From positions 2,232,001 to 2,296,000 of the forward strand of contig NW_006917097.1 of NCBI RefSeq assembly GCF_000516985.1: DNA of 64,000 nucleotides, read 5' to 3'. This DNA is from Pestalotiopsis fici W106-1 (lineage: Eukaryota > Ascomycota > Sordariomycetes > Amphisphaeriales > Sporocadaceae). The notes beneath the pieces were generated by a model. The model saw only the letters and a program-made list of their open reading frames with translations. It was not told the DNA's origin and made no database searches. Made by a program: the position numbers and the translations under genes. How positions within the stretch are numbered: position 1 is the stretch's first letter; each line of letters opens with the position of its first letter. Positions 35,692 to 47,806 of this stretch are shown here, one piece after another.

Positions 35692-36442
35692 CTATACGAT
35701 CATCTGTGCCACACCCTGTCCGCCCAATGTCTTGCTGCCAACAAAAGCCTGGTGCTTGACGGCGGCGAGCAGGTAGCAGAGAGCAGTGAACATGAGGAAG
35801 ACAGCAGCAGCGATCAGACTGGTTCTGGCAGGAATTGCGCTCAGCCATTGGAGAAGACTCATGACACCATACACTGCAGCGCGCATGTAGTTGGTTGATA
35901 CCTGGCGGATCGCGGCGTCGAATTTGGACGAGGTTGGGCAAATCCGGAGGAGAAGCGGCACCTCAATGAAGAGAATGATGAAGGAAGAGGCCCTGGGAGC
36001 GTGTCAGCCGCCGCTATGAGGGGGACGAACTTGTTATATTCTGTTTCCAGCCGGGTACACTTACAAGGCAAAGGCACAGAAAATGTACATGACGACAATC
36101 GTAGTGAAGATGTTCGAGATGCCTAGGGCAAAGCACAGAATCATGGAGAGAATTCCGAGCCTAGTTGCCATCATGTCAGCAAGGTCCTGCACAATACTCC
36201 AAATGAAAAGCTTCAACCCGGCAGTCGCATGATTCGTATTCTTCGTAAAGCAGCTATCCCCACCGCCTGTTCTGAGTGCTCACTGCTGGTCGGGTCAAAC
36301 AAGATGTCAAGGAGCTTACCATTGTCCGTAGATGCCTGTAAGAGAGCTTGGAGTTAGTACCTCGGGATTCGGCATGTAGTCACGGGCATTGTAAGGCGCA
36401 CTCACTGAAGTTTCTTGTGGCGAACTCCTCCTTGAGCGTCAT
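35692..36442 (-). CDS. tvp18: Golgi membrane protein Tvp18
   Basis: Four exons (36442-36406, 36335-36320, 36160-36065, 35992-35692) encode 149 residues. The second exon is only 16 nt and supplies SIYGQ. The protein starts MTLKEEFATRNFSIYGQWLG and has four hydrophobic segments, beginning ILSMILCFALGISN, IVVMYIFCAFALAS, YGVMSLLQWLSAIP and IAAAVFLMFTALCYLL. EVPLLLRICPTS and KTLGGQGVAQMIV are typical of Tvp18. Yeast Tvp18 is a late-Golgi vesicle protein of unclear molecular function, thought to assist vesicle traffic. Length is normal for the family. Without the 16-nt exon the frame would break, so automatic annotation could miss it. Confidence 0.94.
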
Positions 36443-37894
36443 CTTGAGAATTGGTATCGAAGTGTCGAAATAGAGGTATCGGTGTTTTCGCTTGCTCGGC
36501 AGCAGTGGTGTAGCTTACGACGGAGCTACGGAATATGTTTTGATGGGACCGGTCGCTTGCAGATCGGGTGCGAGAGGTGTGTAGTCGTGGTAGAGATGAA
36601 TGCAGGTTTCGAAACCGATCAACGGGAGGAATCTGAGGCTGCTGCGGGAAATAAGTCGACTGAGAATGTGAATGCGATGCTTTGTTTATCGTTGTCGTTG
36701 GAGGCGAGAGTTTGCTGGCACTTCCGAAGATGACCAGATGTGTCCACTTGAGCCGCCCAGGTACGTGTGTGACAAGAGCCAGAGATCCCTTGGTGTGGAT
36801 CCGAGCTGCCGTTCCAGTTTAAGGCCGCCTCATCAGCAGACGCAGCGCAGCGCAGCGCAACCCGACCCCAGGGGGCCGAAAGCCGTTTTTTTCTTGGTCG
36901 CTGGCTCGAGCCAGTAAACTGTTTTCAGCAGGCGCGCGGGGGCCTTAGATCACCCCAACCAGACCCTGAAAACTTGCCAAAAAAAAAAATGCTCAGAAAC
37001 TGCGCTGGAAATGCGACCCGCGCTCGAGCCACTTGGCCTGTTTCAGAGCCGAATGCGACTGACCCTTTGGAACTCTGTTGTGGTTTGGAAACAGACGGTG
37101 CCAGGTCCCACTAGCCGTTCCTTCGTTATTGACCAACGAATGGAATAGATTAAAAACGGTGTCTCTTTTTTATTCTTGATCTGCTCTCTATCTTTGCGGA
37201 CCCAGTCACAGTAGTCAGTCTGAGCAAGCAAATGGATGCGAGAACAGTCTGTCTGGTAAAATCAGCGCATTTCGCTACGCGTCTCGTATCCAATTATATT
37301 TGAATTGCATTCTTGAATGTATATGATTAGGAAGTCAATCTTGCTGGATTGGTACCATAGCTTAGGCAACCAGATTCCAGTACGCTCCGCATTGATGGCC
37401 TCTGTCATATTAGACTGGCTCGTATTTCACATATTCTTTGTGCAAAGATTAATGAGAGCTCTTCGTCTCTTCTTCAGTGTGGCCCTTGCCCACCAGTTAC
37501 GTACTACTATACGTATGCTTCCCGGCTGTGCTAGGCAGGAAACATAAAAAAAAGTTATCAATTCACATGACCACACTAGGCTGCCATATATGCAGTAGCA
37601 ATCGAGCATACCCTTTTATGAAGATTGCATCAAAAGTCATGTATGTCTCTTGATTCTATTACTTGCGCCTCGTATCCTTTCATTCATCATTTTATCGTGC
37701 TACCGAGATCAACAACATGACTAGGTTAGCTTCAAATGAGTCTGCCTTTAAACGAGCTGCGTCCCCCGACAATCAAACTCTGGCAAGGCGCAGAGTCACG
37801 ACCGCTTTCTAACTGACCAGCTGTCCGTCCGCTGCAATGGGGGGCCTTGTGTAAATATAGCTCTCCTTCGCAACCTGCCTCAACTAGAGCAGAT
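36443..37894. other. Intergenic
   Basis: Promoter side of Tvp18 and 3' side of NTF2. It has a CGCAG repeat (36841-36858) and a poly-A run (36980-36989). No ORF is supported. Confidence 0.5.
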
Positions 37895-38681
37895 TTAACC
37901 GTAGACGAGCTTGAAGACATCGTTGAAGACGAAGAAAGAACCACCCTCGGGCATGAGCTGGAAAGCCTGAGCGTAGCTCATGGGGCGTTGCTCCTCATCG
38001 ACCTGGAATCTGGCATTAGCTTACACATCACGCACGTTTGGGACTTGCTAGAGATAGATGATGGACATACCAACAGCTGGCCGGTGACCAGGACCAACAC
38101 ACCGCCGTTAACACTGGGCTGGGCATCCAGGGTAGAAACCTGGTGCTTGACTTGCTGGAAAGGAAGACCCTATTGCAGATATCATGAGCCAACTATTCCG
38201 TGCTTTTATTTATGTCATCACGTACAGCGAGCTTCTCGACGATAGCCTGGGCGCCCTGGGTAGCCGTAGACTCGAAAGTCATCATGGACTGCTCGCGCTA
38301 TTCCTCGGTGTCAGTGACTTGTGGCTTGTTTATTCTTCACTCTGGCTGCTCACGTAGAGAGAAGCGAGCTGCTTTCGGTCGCTATCGAACTGAGAGTAGT
38401 AGAAGGTCACGAATTGCTCTAGTCGTCGATCGTCAGTGTGGCTGTCGGCTTGTAATGTCGCCGCCTACCGCAGTAGAGCAGTCAATACAGTATAACTCAC
38501 TCGCGACTTCCTCAAAGTCTGGTTAAAAGGTGTTAGCCAGCGCTCGAATGACATTAGAAATCCACCTTGGGCGCCCGCCCGGAGAAGGCAGCAGAGGGGG
38601 GATGTTGCGTGGGCGGAGAAGAATTGCGGTCGCAATGTGCGCGCGCGTGCCACGAGTTTCAAAGTACTTACTGGCAGCCAT
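37895..38681 (-). CDS. ntf2: Nuclear transport factor 2
   Basis: Six exons (38681-38672, 38518-38501, 38418-38354, 38297-38226, 38169-38071, 38002-37895) encode 123 residues. The first two coding exons are 10 and 18 nt. The joined protein starts [20 protein letters not shown], includes [21 protein letters not shown] and [19 protein letters not shown], and ends in [12 protein letters not shown], all typical of NTF2. It carries Ran-GDP back into the nucleus and binds FxFG nucleoporins. Length is normal for the family (about 125). It is divergent from the transporter gene to the right, 579 nt apart. Confidence 0.95.
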
Positions 38682-39260
38682 CTTTGACAAGTTTTGAGCT
38701 TTGGAAGCTGGGAGATATGGGTGTGGTCGGGTGTCTGCAACGAAATGATCCTGTGTAGAGATACTCAGGAGAATTGCTTGTCAGGTACAAATCAAAGCTT
38801 TGTTGATGTCGGCGGCCTTGGTAATAAGGCTTTTGGAGGGGCAAAGCCAATTTGAAAGAAGTCCCCCGACCACGGGCCACGGCGGGGTCATCGACCCGGT
38901 TAAGGCATAAACTGACTTATTATCACGTCGCTCAACCCGATTATGTAATACTGTGCAGATCCGCCATGAATGCCCAAACATGGGACGCGGGTTGACCGAG
39001 TCAGAGCGAGAGAAATGTTTGAAATCCTACGAATGCAATCAGAGAATGGAAACCTAATGGTCCTTCCCGAACTGCTCTGGCCGTTTCATTGGGCTCTGTC
39101 ACTGCACGCCGACACCACGAGTCCCTCTTCCTCACAGGCCGAGGCAGCAACCAAGACAGTGTCATAGTCGCATATATACCCAAAGGCACTTCCCAGATGA
39201 GACTGGACAGGCATCGCTATTGGCCACACCATAATAGCCACTCACAGCCAGCAGCCACGC
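38682..39260. other. Divergent promoter region
   Basis: A 579-nt spacer between NTF2 (minus) and the ArAE_2-type gene (plus). It must contain both promoters. No gene is seen. Confidence 0.6.
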
Positions 39261-42200
39261 ATGGCTACCTCATCCGAGACAAGCAGCGGCTTGGATGCCA
39301 AGAAAGGTGCCAGTCAAGAGAACAGCAGCAGCTCACGTCTTTTCCGGCGCAAAAGCCCTCAAAAGCGTACACCATCGTCGGCGTCGCTGGATAGACTATT
39401 CGAGACTGGCCATGAGAGCAATGCCTCGAATCCGCGGATAAATTCCAACTGGGATGATGCAGAAACCCTCGACACGTATGGAGTGTTTGAACTGCGCGAT
39501 GGCTTCTTTGATGCTGTGTTCTACCCGCCCGAGCAAGTTGACTTGGACGACCTCATGTGGCATGCGAAACTCACGCTACCATATGCATTCCGCAAGCAGG
39601 ACCCCTTGTCTATTACAAACTTCTTGCCAAGGCAATGCCATGAAGTCAAGAGTGTATTGCGCAAGGTCACGCAGACCCGGGCTGGTATCAAGTTGCTCAA
39701 GTCGTTTCTCGGGTTCTTCATTGCATATATACTCTGTCTCGTGCCGTCCATTAGGTCCTGGCTGGGCCAGCATAGTTATATCATGCCTATTTCTGCCATC
39801 CTCAACCATCCGGGAAGAGCACTCGGCGCGCAGGTTGAGGGCACCATTCTCACCATCATAGGAACCGCTGTACGTATCTTGAAACCGCTAGCTGGCCTCT
39901 TTGAAATGTTTCTGCACATACCAAATGTGACAACTCAAATCGGTTCAGGGGATACCACGAGAAAAATTGCTAACTTTGCATATCATGCAGGCTGGGCTAG
40001 GCTGGGGAGCATTCGGTCTTTGGCTCTCTTCCGTTACTTCCAGTGCTCGCGTGGGATTTGGTGGAATCCTTGCTACATTTTTGTGTATCTTCATTTTCGT
40101 CATTGCCTGTCTCCGTTCCTATTACATTCGGACGTACCAAATGATTATATGCGCAGGCATCGCGGTCTGCTATACTTGCCTGGCTGACGTGTCGGGAGAC
40201 GGGGTGACGTGGTCCAAATTGCTTCATTATGGGGTGCCGTGGGCACTAGGACAAGCGATTGCTTTGTTGCCTTGTGTTCTCGTGGCTCCGGATGCTGGCG
40301 CCCGCCCCTTGGCCGTCGCGCTACACAATGCCTTCTCTGTAATGGTGGTATGCACTCGCAGAGATATAATCAGCAAACACAAGCTAATGGACACAGGATG
40401 GGTCCTCCAAGTCTCGGGCAGATCAACTTACACGCCGTAGACTTGCTCAACAATTTGTCAACTTGTCACAAGCTTATCGAGATCTCGTCCTGGACTTTTC
40501 TATTACCCTGTTCGACCCAAAGGATGTTTTGCAGCTACGAAATCTCATGCAGGGAGTCATTCGCGCCCTGCTAAGCCTTAGGTCTAATATTCGAGTATTC
40601 GATGCATGGAATGAGGCGACAAAGAAACAAGGCCCTGATCAGACACGGGCTGAGGCTGACGAATTCATTGTCAAAATGGAGCAGGAAACATCGCGAGAAA
40701 CCTCGGCTCACGAGGAAGAGATTTTGAAGTTTGTAGCAGAGAATCTGGTCGAGCCAACGGAGCACCTCTTCGCTGGTATGAGGGCCACACTGAAAAGCTG
40801 CGATGCAGTCCTGATGGATATGTGTGGACATCGACAGTATCTTGGGCCACCATCAGATGTATCGGATGACGTTGCCGGCGCCCTTGTGAAGTTACGACGG
40901 AGACTCATCACATTTGTCACGATACAAGACAGCGTCCTGGCAAGCGAAAAGTTCCCGCAAACATACGCCGATTATCCCGAAGTTATCAAGTTCTTCGCCT
41001 TCTGCCGACCAGTGCACCAAGCCGCAACAGCTGTCGAAGCCTTGGCTGTCAAGGTCAACCAAATGCAGCAGCAAAAGCCTGAGCGAGCCAAATTTTATCC
41101 ATCTGATTATCCGTTCTGGAAATCGCTTCATCGCACGAATGCACAGGTTCGTCATGATAGAGGCGGTTTGACAGCAGGTACGTATATAACATAGAGATAT
41201 ATGGCTCTTGGTCAGAGCAAGATATTGGCTCATCCTGCGGAACTGTTGGTCTGAATAGCAACAGACTGTGTTCAGCTGGTGTTCCCAGGTGATGACATGA
41301 GAGCAGACAACACGTTCCTGTGAGGAATACCAGAAGCTAATCACGCTGAACGTAGGTTCCTATTTTAGGAGTTTCAATGAAATCGAAGAGCTCATTGGCC
41401 TCATCGCATCAAAGGAATATGAGCCATTGTCAAGAAGGGAGGATATCGGCGCCAACAAGCTCGAGAAAATGCGTTCAACCATGACGGCCACAGACATTGA
41501 GGATGAGTCGCCGTCGAAGCCTGCGCGTGTGGGCAAGTCAATATGGAAAGTAATGCATCGAGCCCAAGGATTCGAAACGCGCTTTGGATTGAAGACAACG
41601 GCAGTGACTTCGCTTCTCGCAGTCCCGGCATGGCTTTCGCAAAGCAACGGCTGGTGGGATTACTACGAAGCATGGTGGGCAGTGATTATGGCGTGGCTCA
41701 TCATGGCACCACGGTAAGTATTATCAAGCACAATTGTGAATCATTCGTATAATTGGTCAACTAATCACATCATGCCCAGTGTTGGTGGTAATGTCCAAGA
41801 TCTCTTCACAAGAGCCCTTTGCGCAGTGCTCGGATCAGTCTGGGGCGGCCTGGCATACTTTGCTGGAAACGGAAATCCTTGTAAGTTTAAAGAAAGCATC
41901 CCATGTAGGCGAAGCAGCTCGGATGACTGACACAGCACTCCACCAATAGATGTTGCTGCTGTTTTTGCCGCAATCTTTATGCTTCCCATGATGTATCGTT
42001 TCACTCAAAGTACACACCCTGTAAGTAAATGAACCCCGTAGCATAGTCCAGGGCATTGCTAATTCGAATTTAGCGATCCGGCTTGGTGGGGTGTATTGCA
42101 TTCACAGTGGTGTCTCTCACCGAGTATCACCATCATGGTGATCAATCCACTGCTGTTATTGCGGCCTCTCGTGGCGGTGCGATAGCTGTTGGCGTGATTG

Positions 42201-43196
42201 CTTCCATTGTAGTCAATTGGGTCATCTGGCCGTTCGTCGCCCGACACGATCTCCGCAAAGCTGTTTCCATGATGATATTCTACTGTAGTATCATGTACCG
42301 AAGTGAGTACCCTGTCTAATATGACGAAAACAACTATTTAACCTTTAATAGATATCGTATCAAAATATGTTTATTACGAAGAAGGCCATGAACCAACAAA
42401 GGCAGACATTGAAGCGTCAGAGATCTTGGAAGGTCGATTGCGAGAAGGCTTCATCAGAATGAGGCAGCTTCTGGTAACTCGCCCCTAGTTCTCGACACAT
42501 TTCCACAGGAGGGAAAATGAAAATGCTGACACTTCCCGATCTAGGGTCTGACGAGACATGAGATCCGCCTGAGATCGCCGTATAATCCTCTGCCATACTC
42601 TGCGCTTATTGATGCATGCGAACAATTCTTTGAATACGTTGTTGCTTTGCGTCAATCATCGCTATTCTATAAACCTCAGTTCGTCCGCGATGACGCCGAG
42701 GCCGCAGCTCGACTCCTGAGTTATCGTCGAGATGCTATTGCATCTATCCTGACAAATCTCTACGTCCTTTCAGGGGCCTTGAGAGCTGATCGCAAAGTTC
42801 CAGTAAGAAATTTTGCAGCAGTTGCACCACTACCATGTATTGAGGTGCACCTTTGCTAATGACTACTTGCAGAAGTATCTTCCCAATGCGGCGGCGGCTC
42901 GCAAAGAGCTTTTGGAACAGAGCAAAGAACTAGAAGCGGAACTTGCTTTCAATAAAAGGAATTCAAAGACTGAGAAGACCGAGGCAGAAAAATGGGCGCA
43001 GATACACAGCTATACCTACAACGAGAGCTTGACAGGTTGTGTGGAGCAGTTGAAGGAGCTGGAGAAATTCACCAAAGTCATTGTGGGCGAACAAGGGTAA
43101 GAGGCTCTTGAAGTTGAACAATTATTCGATACCTCATCACTAACCGAGTACAGATTTGACACGGGGTTGAACAGTGATGGCTGGGTCATACCTTGA
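39261..43196 (+). CDS. ArAE_2/FUSC-type multi-pass membrane protein (Bre4-like)
   Basis: Eleven exons (39261-39869, 39991-40347, 40397-41177, 41356-41713, 41780-41880, 41950-42020, 42074-42302, 42352-42473, 42545-42802, 42873-43096, 43154-43196) encode 1050 residues with every junction in frame. Two bundles of hydrophobic segments are separated by a cytosolic region. The first starts near LLKSFLGFFIAYILCLVPS and continues through AGLGWGAFGLWLSS, ATFLCIFIFVIACL and IALLPCVLVAP. The second begins TSLLAVPAWL and includes ALCAVLGSVWGGLAYF, AAVFAAIFMLPMM, GLVGCIAFTVVSL and IASIVVNWVIWPF. The pattern matches the fungal family of putative ER transporters (PF10337/PF10334 with FUSC_2), which includes Bre4, linked to brefeldin A sensitivity. 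The substrate is unknown; related bacterial proteins export aromatic acids. The third intron is longest (178 nt). Confidence 0.9.
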
Positions 43197-43869
43197 GGTG
43201 TTCCTCAGCATTCCTACGACAAGACGCCGCCAAATTCCGGTCCTTCAGAAGTCAATAGCAAATTAAATACAATTTAATCAATATTCATACTTATTGGTTC
43301 ATGGCACTGATACTTAATGTAATTGAGTTACTCGTGAATTTTCCAAGGGATAAAGACGTGATTATATGAGCACTTTGTGAGCCAATACGATGCCATTGCC
43401 GGGTATCAGAATTCCTGCTTTGGAGTCGCCACACCACCATTTCGGTCTTGCTCGTGATTGGCCATGGGGAGCCAACCACCATTGGGGGCTCCCATTACTG
43501 ACATCACCGCAGGATGATGGAGAGAGCACCTTTTTATTGCCAAAAAAGTCAATCATTACTTTGTTGATTCATTTTGTTTCCCATCATAATACTATGCGCG
43601 TCGCGCATGGCCTGCATCCGCGCGCAAACTGGGTTCGCGCATGAGAGAATAGTATGATCAGCTACTATAACCAAGCCTTGGTTTATACTACTCACAAATC
43701 GTTCACTAAATTACCGGTTGTGACGACCCCTCATTGAGTTGCCTCCATCAAGTAATATCATCGTTAACAACCGACACGAGGGAAGAAGAAAGCAATTTTA
43801 TTTCATCAAGGAGATTTTTCTCTCTTTTATTTTTTATTCTTGTTAAAAAAAAAAACCAAAAAAAACACC
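43197..43869. other. Intergenic
   Basis: No ORF is supported. An imperfect inverted repeat (arms near 43464-43473 and 43487-43495, containing GGGAGCC and GGCTCCC) could form a hairpin. A/T-rich sequence precedes the next start codon. Confidence 0.5.
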
Positions 43870-44398
43870 ATGGGCATTCCATACTCGAGACAGATACACT
43901 CGGCCTTTGACCAGGTGACGCCGCTGGTGGCCGCGGGTTTCGAAGTGCTCAGGACGACCAAGAATATCGCCATCTTCTTGGCATGTCTTCAGGTCTTTGT
44001 GGCTCTGGTACTCTCACTTCAGGTCAGTACTTTAGAAATCTCAAGATGCCCACCATGTCTTGGTGGTCTTTCTTCCCCCCTCCCCTTTTCTTCGATGCTG
44101 ACTCTGCAACTGTGACTAGCTCTGCGCTCTACTGGGCCTAATAATCACAGTGAGTCCAGACCTAGAGCCGGAACGCGCGCAGCTCGTGACGCCCATTGTC
44201 CGGTGGCTGGCTGCCTGGGTGCTCGAATACGGAGGCGTGATACTTTGGATCCTCAAATTCTCCATCGTGGCAGGCACCGCGACGATGGGCGTCTTGGTCT
44301 GGATTGGCGGGCTGGCGGGGACGAGGGTGCCGGGCGAAGGCAGTGGGGATGGGGCCGGGGAGGGGGATGACAAGGAGGGAGTGGTCGGCGATGGCTGA
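43870..44398 (+). CDS. Small membrane protein of unknown function
   Basis: Two exons (43870-44022 and 44120-44398) encode 143 residues; the donor is the less common GTCAGT. The protein has a hydrophobic stretch near residues 33-62 (IAIFLACLQVFVALVLSLQ and then LCALLGLIITV) and a second near 80-115 (WLAAWVLEYGGVILWILKF followed by GTATMGVLVWIGGLAG). The tail is Gly/Asp/Glu-rich (GEGSGDGAGEGDDKEG). I do not recognise the family. The reading frame is well defined by the ATG context after an A-rich leader and by the intron, so it is probably a real gene. It is in tandem with the transporter, 673 nt downstream. Confidence 0.7.
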
Positions 44399-45216
44399 TT
44401 GCGACATTCGATTGCTTTGTTCATGGTTGACGCGGGATTAAGCGAGCATAGGAAAGAGGGTTATTTGTGTTTGATTATGTTGTAGTTGGTTGGATGTGGC
44501 CTACGGACTGTGCCAACGGCCTTTTCTACATTCATATGTGTCAAGAAGGGCGACCGAGCAACCAAAACGCCAGCTTTTTTTTGGGCCAGCTCTAGCAAAC
44601 GGATGCCATATTAATGAACGTGGTGCAAATGACCTCAACAAAGATGGGCCTCTGGGCAGGCCTGACGCATGACCCCTAGTTTCATGGTCGAGTGGCTTGA
44701 TGGGTCAGAGCCCTTCGCCTACGGGTTAATATCCAATCTTTTCTTCTTGTTCTTCTTTCTATTCCTTGTTAATATTTACTTCTGCATCACGTTTGGGACG
44801 GAGCAATACATGAAGGGAGGTAGCTTTCTTATGCATGAAAGTAAAAAGCAAAAAATAATAATCGGAAGGACTTGCAGTTCTAGAGTTCCGTCTGGGCTGT
44901 AATCGAGAGAGTATATATATATATATATATATACCGCGATAGAATTATACCTTTTTCCAACATAAAAGATCTAGCGAAACGTTTGTGTTAGAGTCAACAA
45001 GCCTTCGACAGAATCTCCGCTGCTCTTTCGTCAAAGACGGGTCAATACATGCGTCCCTACCAGTCGTGTCTATGTGGATAATTCCCATATACAATTACAG
45101 CTGACACCCGTGCCACCTAATCATACAGATATGAGCCCGCATCGCCCAAGACAGAACCCGTCAGTCCTTCACAGTACAAAAATTCACTATAAGCTCTCGA
45201 CAATTCCCGAGTTGAC
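44399..45216. other. Convergent intergenic region with TA microsatellite
   Basis: Spacer between the 3' ends of the small membrane protein gene and the Fpg gene. A TA run of about 22 nt lies at 44912-44933. No gene is seen. Confidence 0.6.
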
Positions 45217-46628
45217 TTAGGCCATCTTGCCACTTAATCTTCCCGAACGCCTCCTCCCTCCAGCATCCACTACGGGCAGAGCCGCTTTCTCATCATTAGA
45301 CTTGCCTTTCTTGGATGCTCTTTTCTGAACGTCGGGCTTGACATCATCTTCCTCTTTGCTCGACGGGGCTTTTCTGGCCTTTTTGGTATTTTCGATAGGA
45401 ACGTCGACTTCTTCATCCTTGATGGCCTTTCGCTTGCCTACAGTGCCATTACTCGTCGTCTTGGCGGGCGGCTGAGCCTTGCTCTTTGTGGCTCTGGATT
45501 TCCCTTTGCTCTGGAAAAACTTGCTCTCAACCTTGCCGCCTCCGTCTTCCTCTTGTGTCCCCTCCTGCTCCTTCAGCGCCTGGACCTCTTCCTTTGTATC
45601 GCTGACCGTCGCCTTGCCCGTCTTGCGCTGAACGCTGGGCACGACACAGCTGGTGCGGCCACCGACGGTGATAAAGACAATCTTTTCGCCTGTAGGCAGT
45701 GCCGTCGGGTGATCCTTTTTACCCTTGCCCCAACGGTGCTGGAACAGCCAGTCGGCGGGGAAACGGTCCGAATCGCCCAAGACGCCGACGGCCGTATCGC
45801 AGACGTACGTGGCGGCCTTGTACAGTTTGGCAATGTCCTCGTCGCTGAAATCGTCGCTGTACTGCTCTGGGTGGAGTTTGGCTTGGTACATGATCTCGTC
45901 GCCGACCCAGTTGCCAATGCCCGAGATCATGGCCTGATCGAGCAGCAGCGCCTTGACGGGGACGTGGCGGCTCCGCATCTTGGTCCGCAGGTATTCCTCG
46001 GTGAAGACGTCGCGGTCGACGACGGGGTCCGGGCCATTCTCCACGAGCGGCGAGTGGCTCCGAATGTCTGCGCCGGGGCAGTCGACGAGGCGGATGCGGC
46101 CAAAGCGGCGGGCGTCTGTAAAGGCAACCTCGGTCTTGTCGTCCTCGCCTTTCCCCTCCGTCTCGAGCTGGAACTTCCAGAACCGTGGCGGCCAGACTTC
46201 AGCCTCCCCTTTGGTCCGCTCTGCGTAGCGCGTGTAGGCCGTCTGCTGGCCGCGAATGTGCACCCAGCCCGTCATGCCCAGGTGCATGACCGGATGCGGC
46301 GGCTTGTCGAGTTGCAGCCAAAAGTATTTGCCCTGGCTCCCGGCGCCGACCACCTTGCGGCCAGCGAGAGCCTTTTCGAAAGCCGGCCCGCTCGTGCCAA
46401 CCTTGCCAAAAACATTTGTATCATCCGGGGCCGTCACTTTTTTGATCTTCTTCCCGACCAGGTGTTGGCGGAGATAGTGGGTGACCCTCGCGACTATATG
46501 TCGAAAGAAAAGTGAAGAGGTCAGCTTCGGGTCTTGGAGATTTTTATCACGACTTGTGATTTCATACTACATCAATATCGAAACATGGAACTTAAACTGC
46601 AACACTAACCTTCAGCGATTTCAGGCAT
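45217..46628 (-). CDS. Formamidopyrimidine-DNA glycosylase (Fpg/MutM/Nei family)
   Basis: Two exons (46628-46610 and 46493-45217) encode 431 residues. The start is MPEIAEVARVTHYLRQHLVG: Pro2, the catalytic N-terminal amine after Met removal, and Glu3 are present. The beta-hairpin Lys lies in GAGSQGKYFWLQL, and HLGMTGW follows. The helix-two-turn-helix has ISGIGNWVGDEIMYQAKLHPEQ in two parts. There is no C-terminal zinc finger with four Cys; instead ITVGGRTSCVVPSVQRKTG resembles the zincless finger of plant and fungal members. The enzyme removes oxidised purines such as FapyG and cleaves the abasic site. The last about 140 residues are a Lys-rich, Ser/Thr-rich tail typical of nuclear targeting and DNA affinity in eukaryotic homologues. 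A 320-codon plus-strand ORF on the same bases is a shadow. Confidence 0.95.
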
Positions 46629-47057
46629 AATGTTTTGATGAGAAAGAAGACCGATACTTGAGATTGGTACAGATGACGCAGCGAGACCCGAAGCTGTCAC
46701 TCAATCACCTTCACAAGAAACAACCAGTGAAATGTATGACGCAAAAGAGGAGCTCAAGGGAGCGGGTATCGTTTTATACAGACTTGCTCGATTATCAACC
46801 AAGAAAGAAGATGCAGCTCGTTGCTCTCATGAATTTGAACAAAAAAAATCATAAACACGAAATCGCCATGAAAATGCCTGATGAGACGACGCGCGCCCTT
46901 TCATGACGCATCCAATCAGCCCGGGGGTCGTGTCTAGTACATCTATCTAACTGAGTGGTCATAGCGTCCGTCTCCTGTCTAAACCCCGAGACTTTTCTGC
47001 CCAGGCAGGCTTAGGCCTGTCTGGTACCGAAAGCTTATCCCCTGTAGTCTATGAAAA

Positions 47058-47080
47058 CCCCCCCCGGGGGGGGGGGGGGA
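47058..47080. repeat. C8G15 homopolymer junction
   Basis: Eight C residues directly followed by fifteen G residues. It may be a genuine structure-forming tract or an artefact near the contig gap. Confidence 0.7.
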
Positions 47081-47643
47081 TCAGTTCCTCCCGGGTTTTG
47101 TTCTTTGGGGGCGGACTTTTTTTTTTGCCTTGCAAATCCACATTCTACCTGATTCAACACACCAAAAAACCACCCCCATATTCTCAAAGTGCCCACATAG
47201 TAGTATTACTACCTACCCTCATTAATGAGCCTTATAATGCCTGTCTGATCGATTAGTACCAACCCCCGTTGTTAGCTATACACCGTAGGCTATACTCTTA
47301 GTCATCACAAGATACGACCACAACCTTCATAGCCCCTCGTCTTCCCCTTCTCCAAAGCTGCTACGAAATTTGTCATCATTGTCGTACGACCTATCTAGCT
47401 AGTCTTGTTCATGTAGGTTAGGTGGCCACATCACCACTTGAAGCGATCCAAAGGAGCACAACATAGTAAGCTGATACCCACCTCACCACCCATGGACCTG
47501 CGAACATGTAGTCGCTCGCCTCGGTAATAACAGTATTTATATCTTACCCTTTTTGGGAGTCTTGTATAGAACTATTCTGATTCCAACACCAGGCTTGTTC
47601 TCAGGAAGGAAAATATAAATAACATAGCCTAAAGCAAACCCCC

Positions 47644-47743
47644 NNNNNNNNNNNNNNNNNNNNNNNNNNNNNNNNNNNNNNNNNNNNNNNNNNNNNNNNN
47701 NNNNNNNNNNNNNNNNNNNNNNNNNNNNNNNNNNNNNNNNNNN
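47644..47743. other. Assembly gap (100 N)
   Basis: Exactly 100 N characters, the customary placeholder for a gap of unknown size. It lies 63 nt upstream of the PRPP synthetase start codon, so that gene's promoter is incomplete. Confidence 0.99.
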
Positions 47744-47806
47744 CCCAACCCCCCCCCCCCCCAATCGCTAGATTACGAAAATCAGGAAAGACCCAATCGA
47801 TTCACA

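Larger units (their letters stand above)
46629..47806. other. Intergenic region around an assembly gap
   Basis: Divergent spacer between Fpg and PRPP synthetase, interrupted by 100 Ns. It has an unusual C8G15 run at 47058-47080 and a C14 run at 47749-47762. A short minus-strand frame beside the gap (47537-47640) has no dependable family. Sequence quality here is doubtful. Confidence 0.6.

Noticed and set aside
45553..46515. 320-codon plus-strand ORF
   Set aside because: Lies exactly antisense to the Fpg exon, in GC-rich coding sequence; no domain of its own.
46930..46990. tRNA-like stretch resembling a D-arm and anticodon arm
   Set aside because: No acceptor stem pairing and no T-arm with GGTTCRANNCC; likely chance or a decayed remnant.
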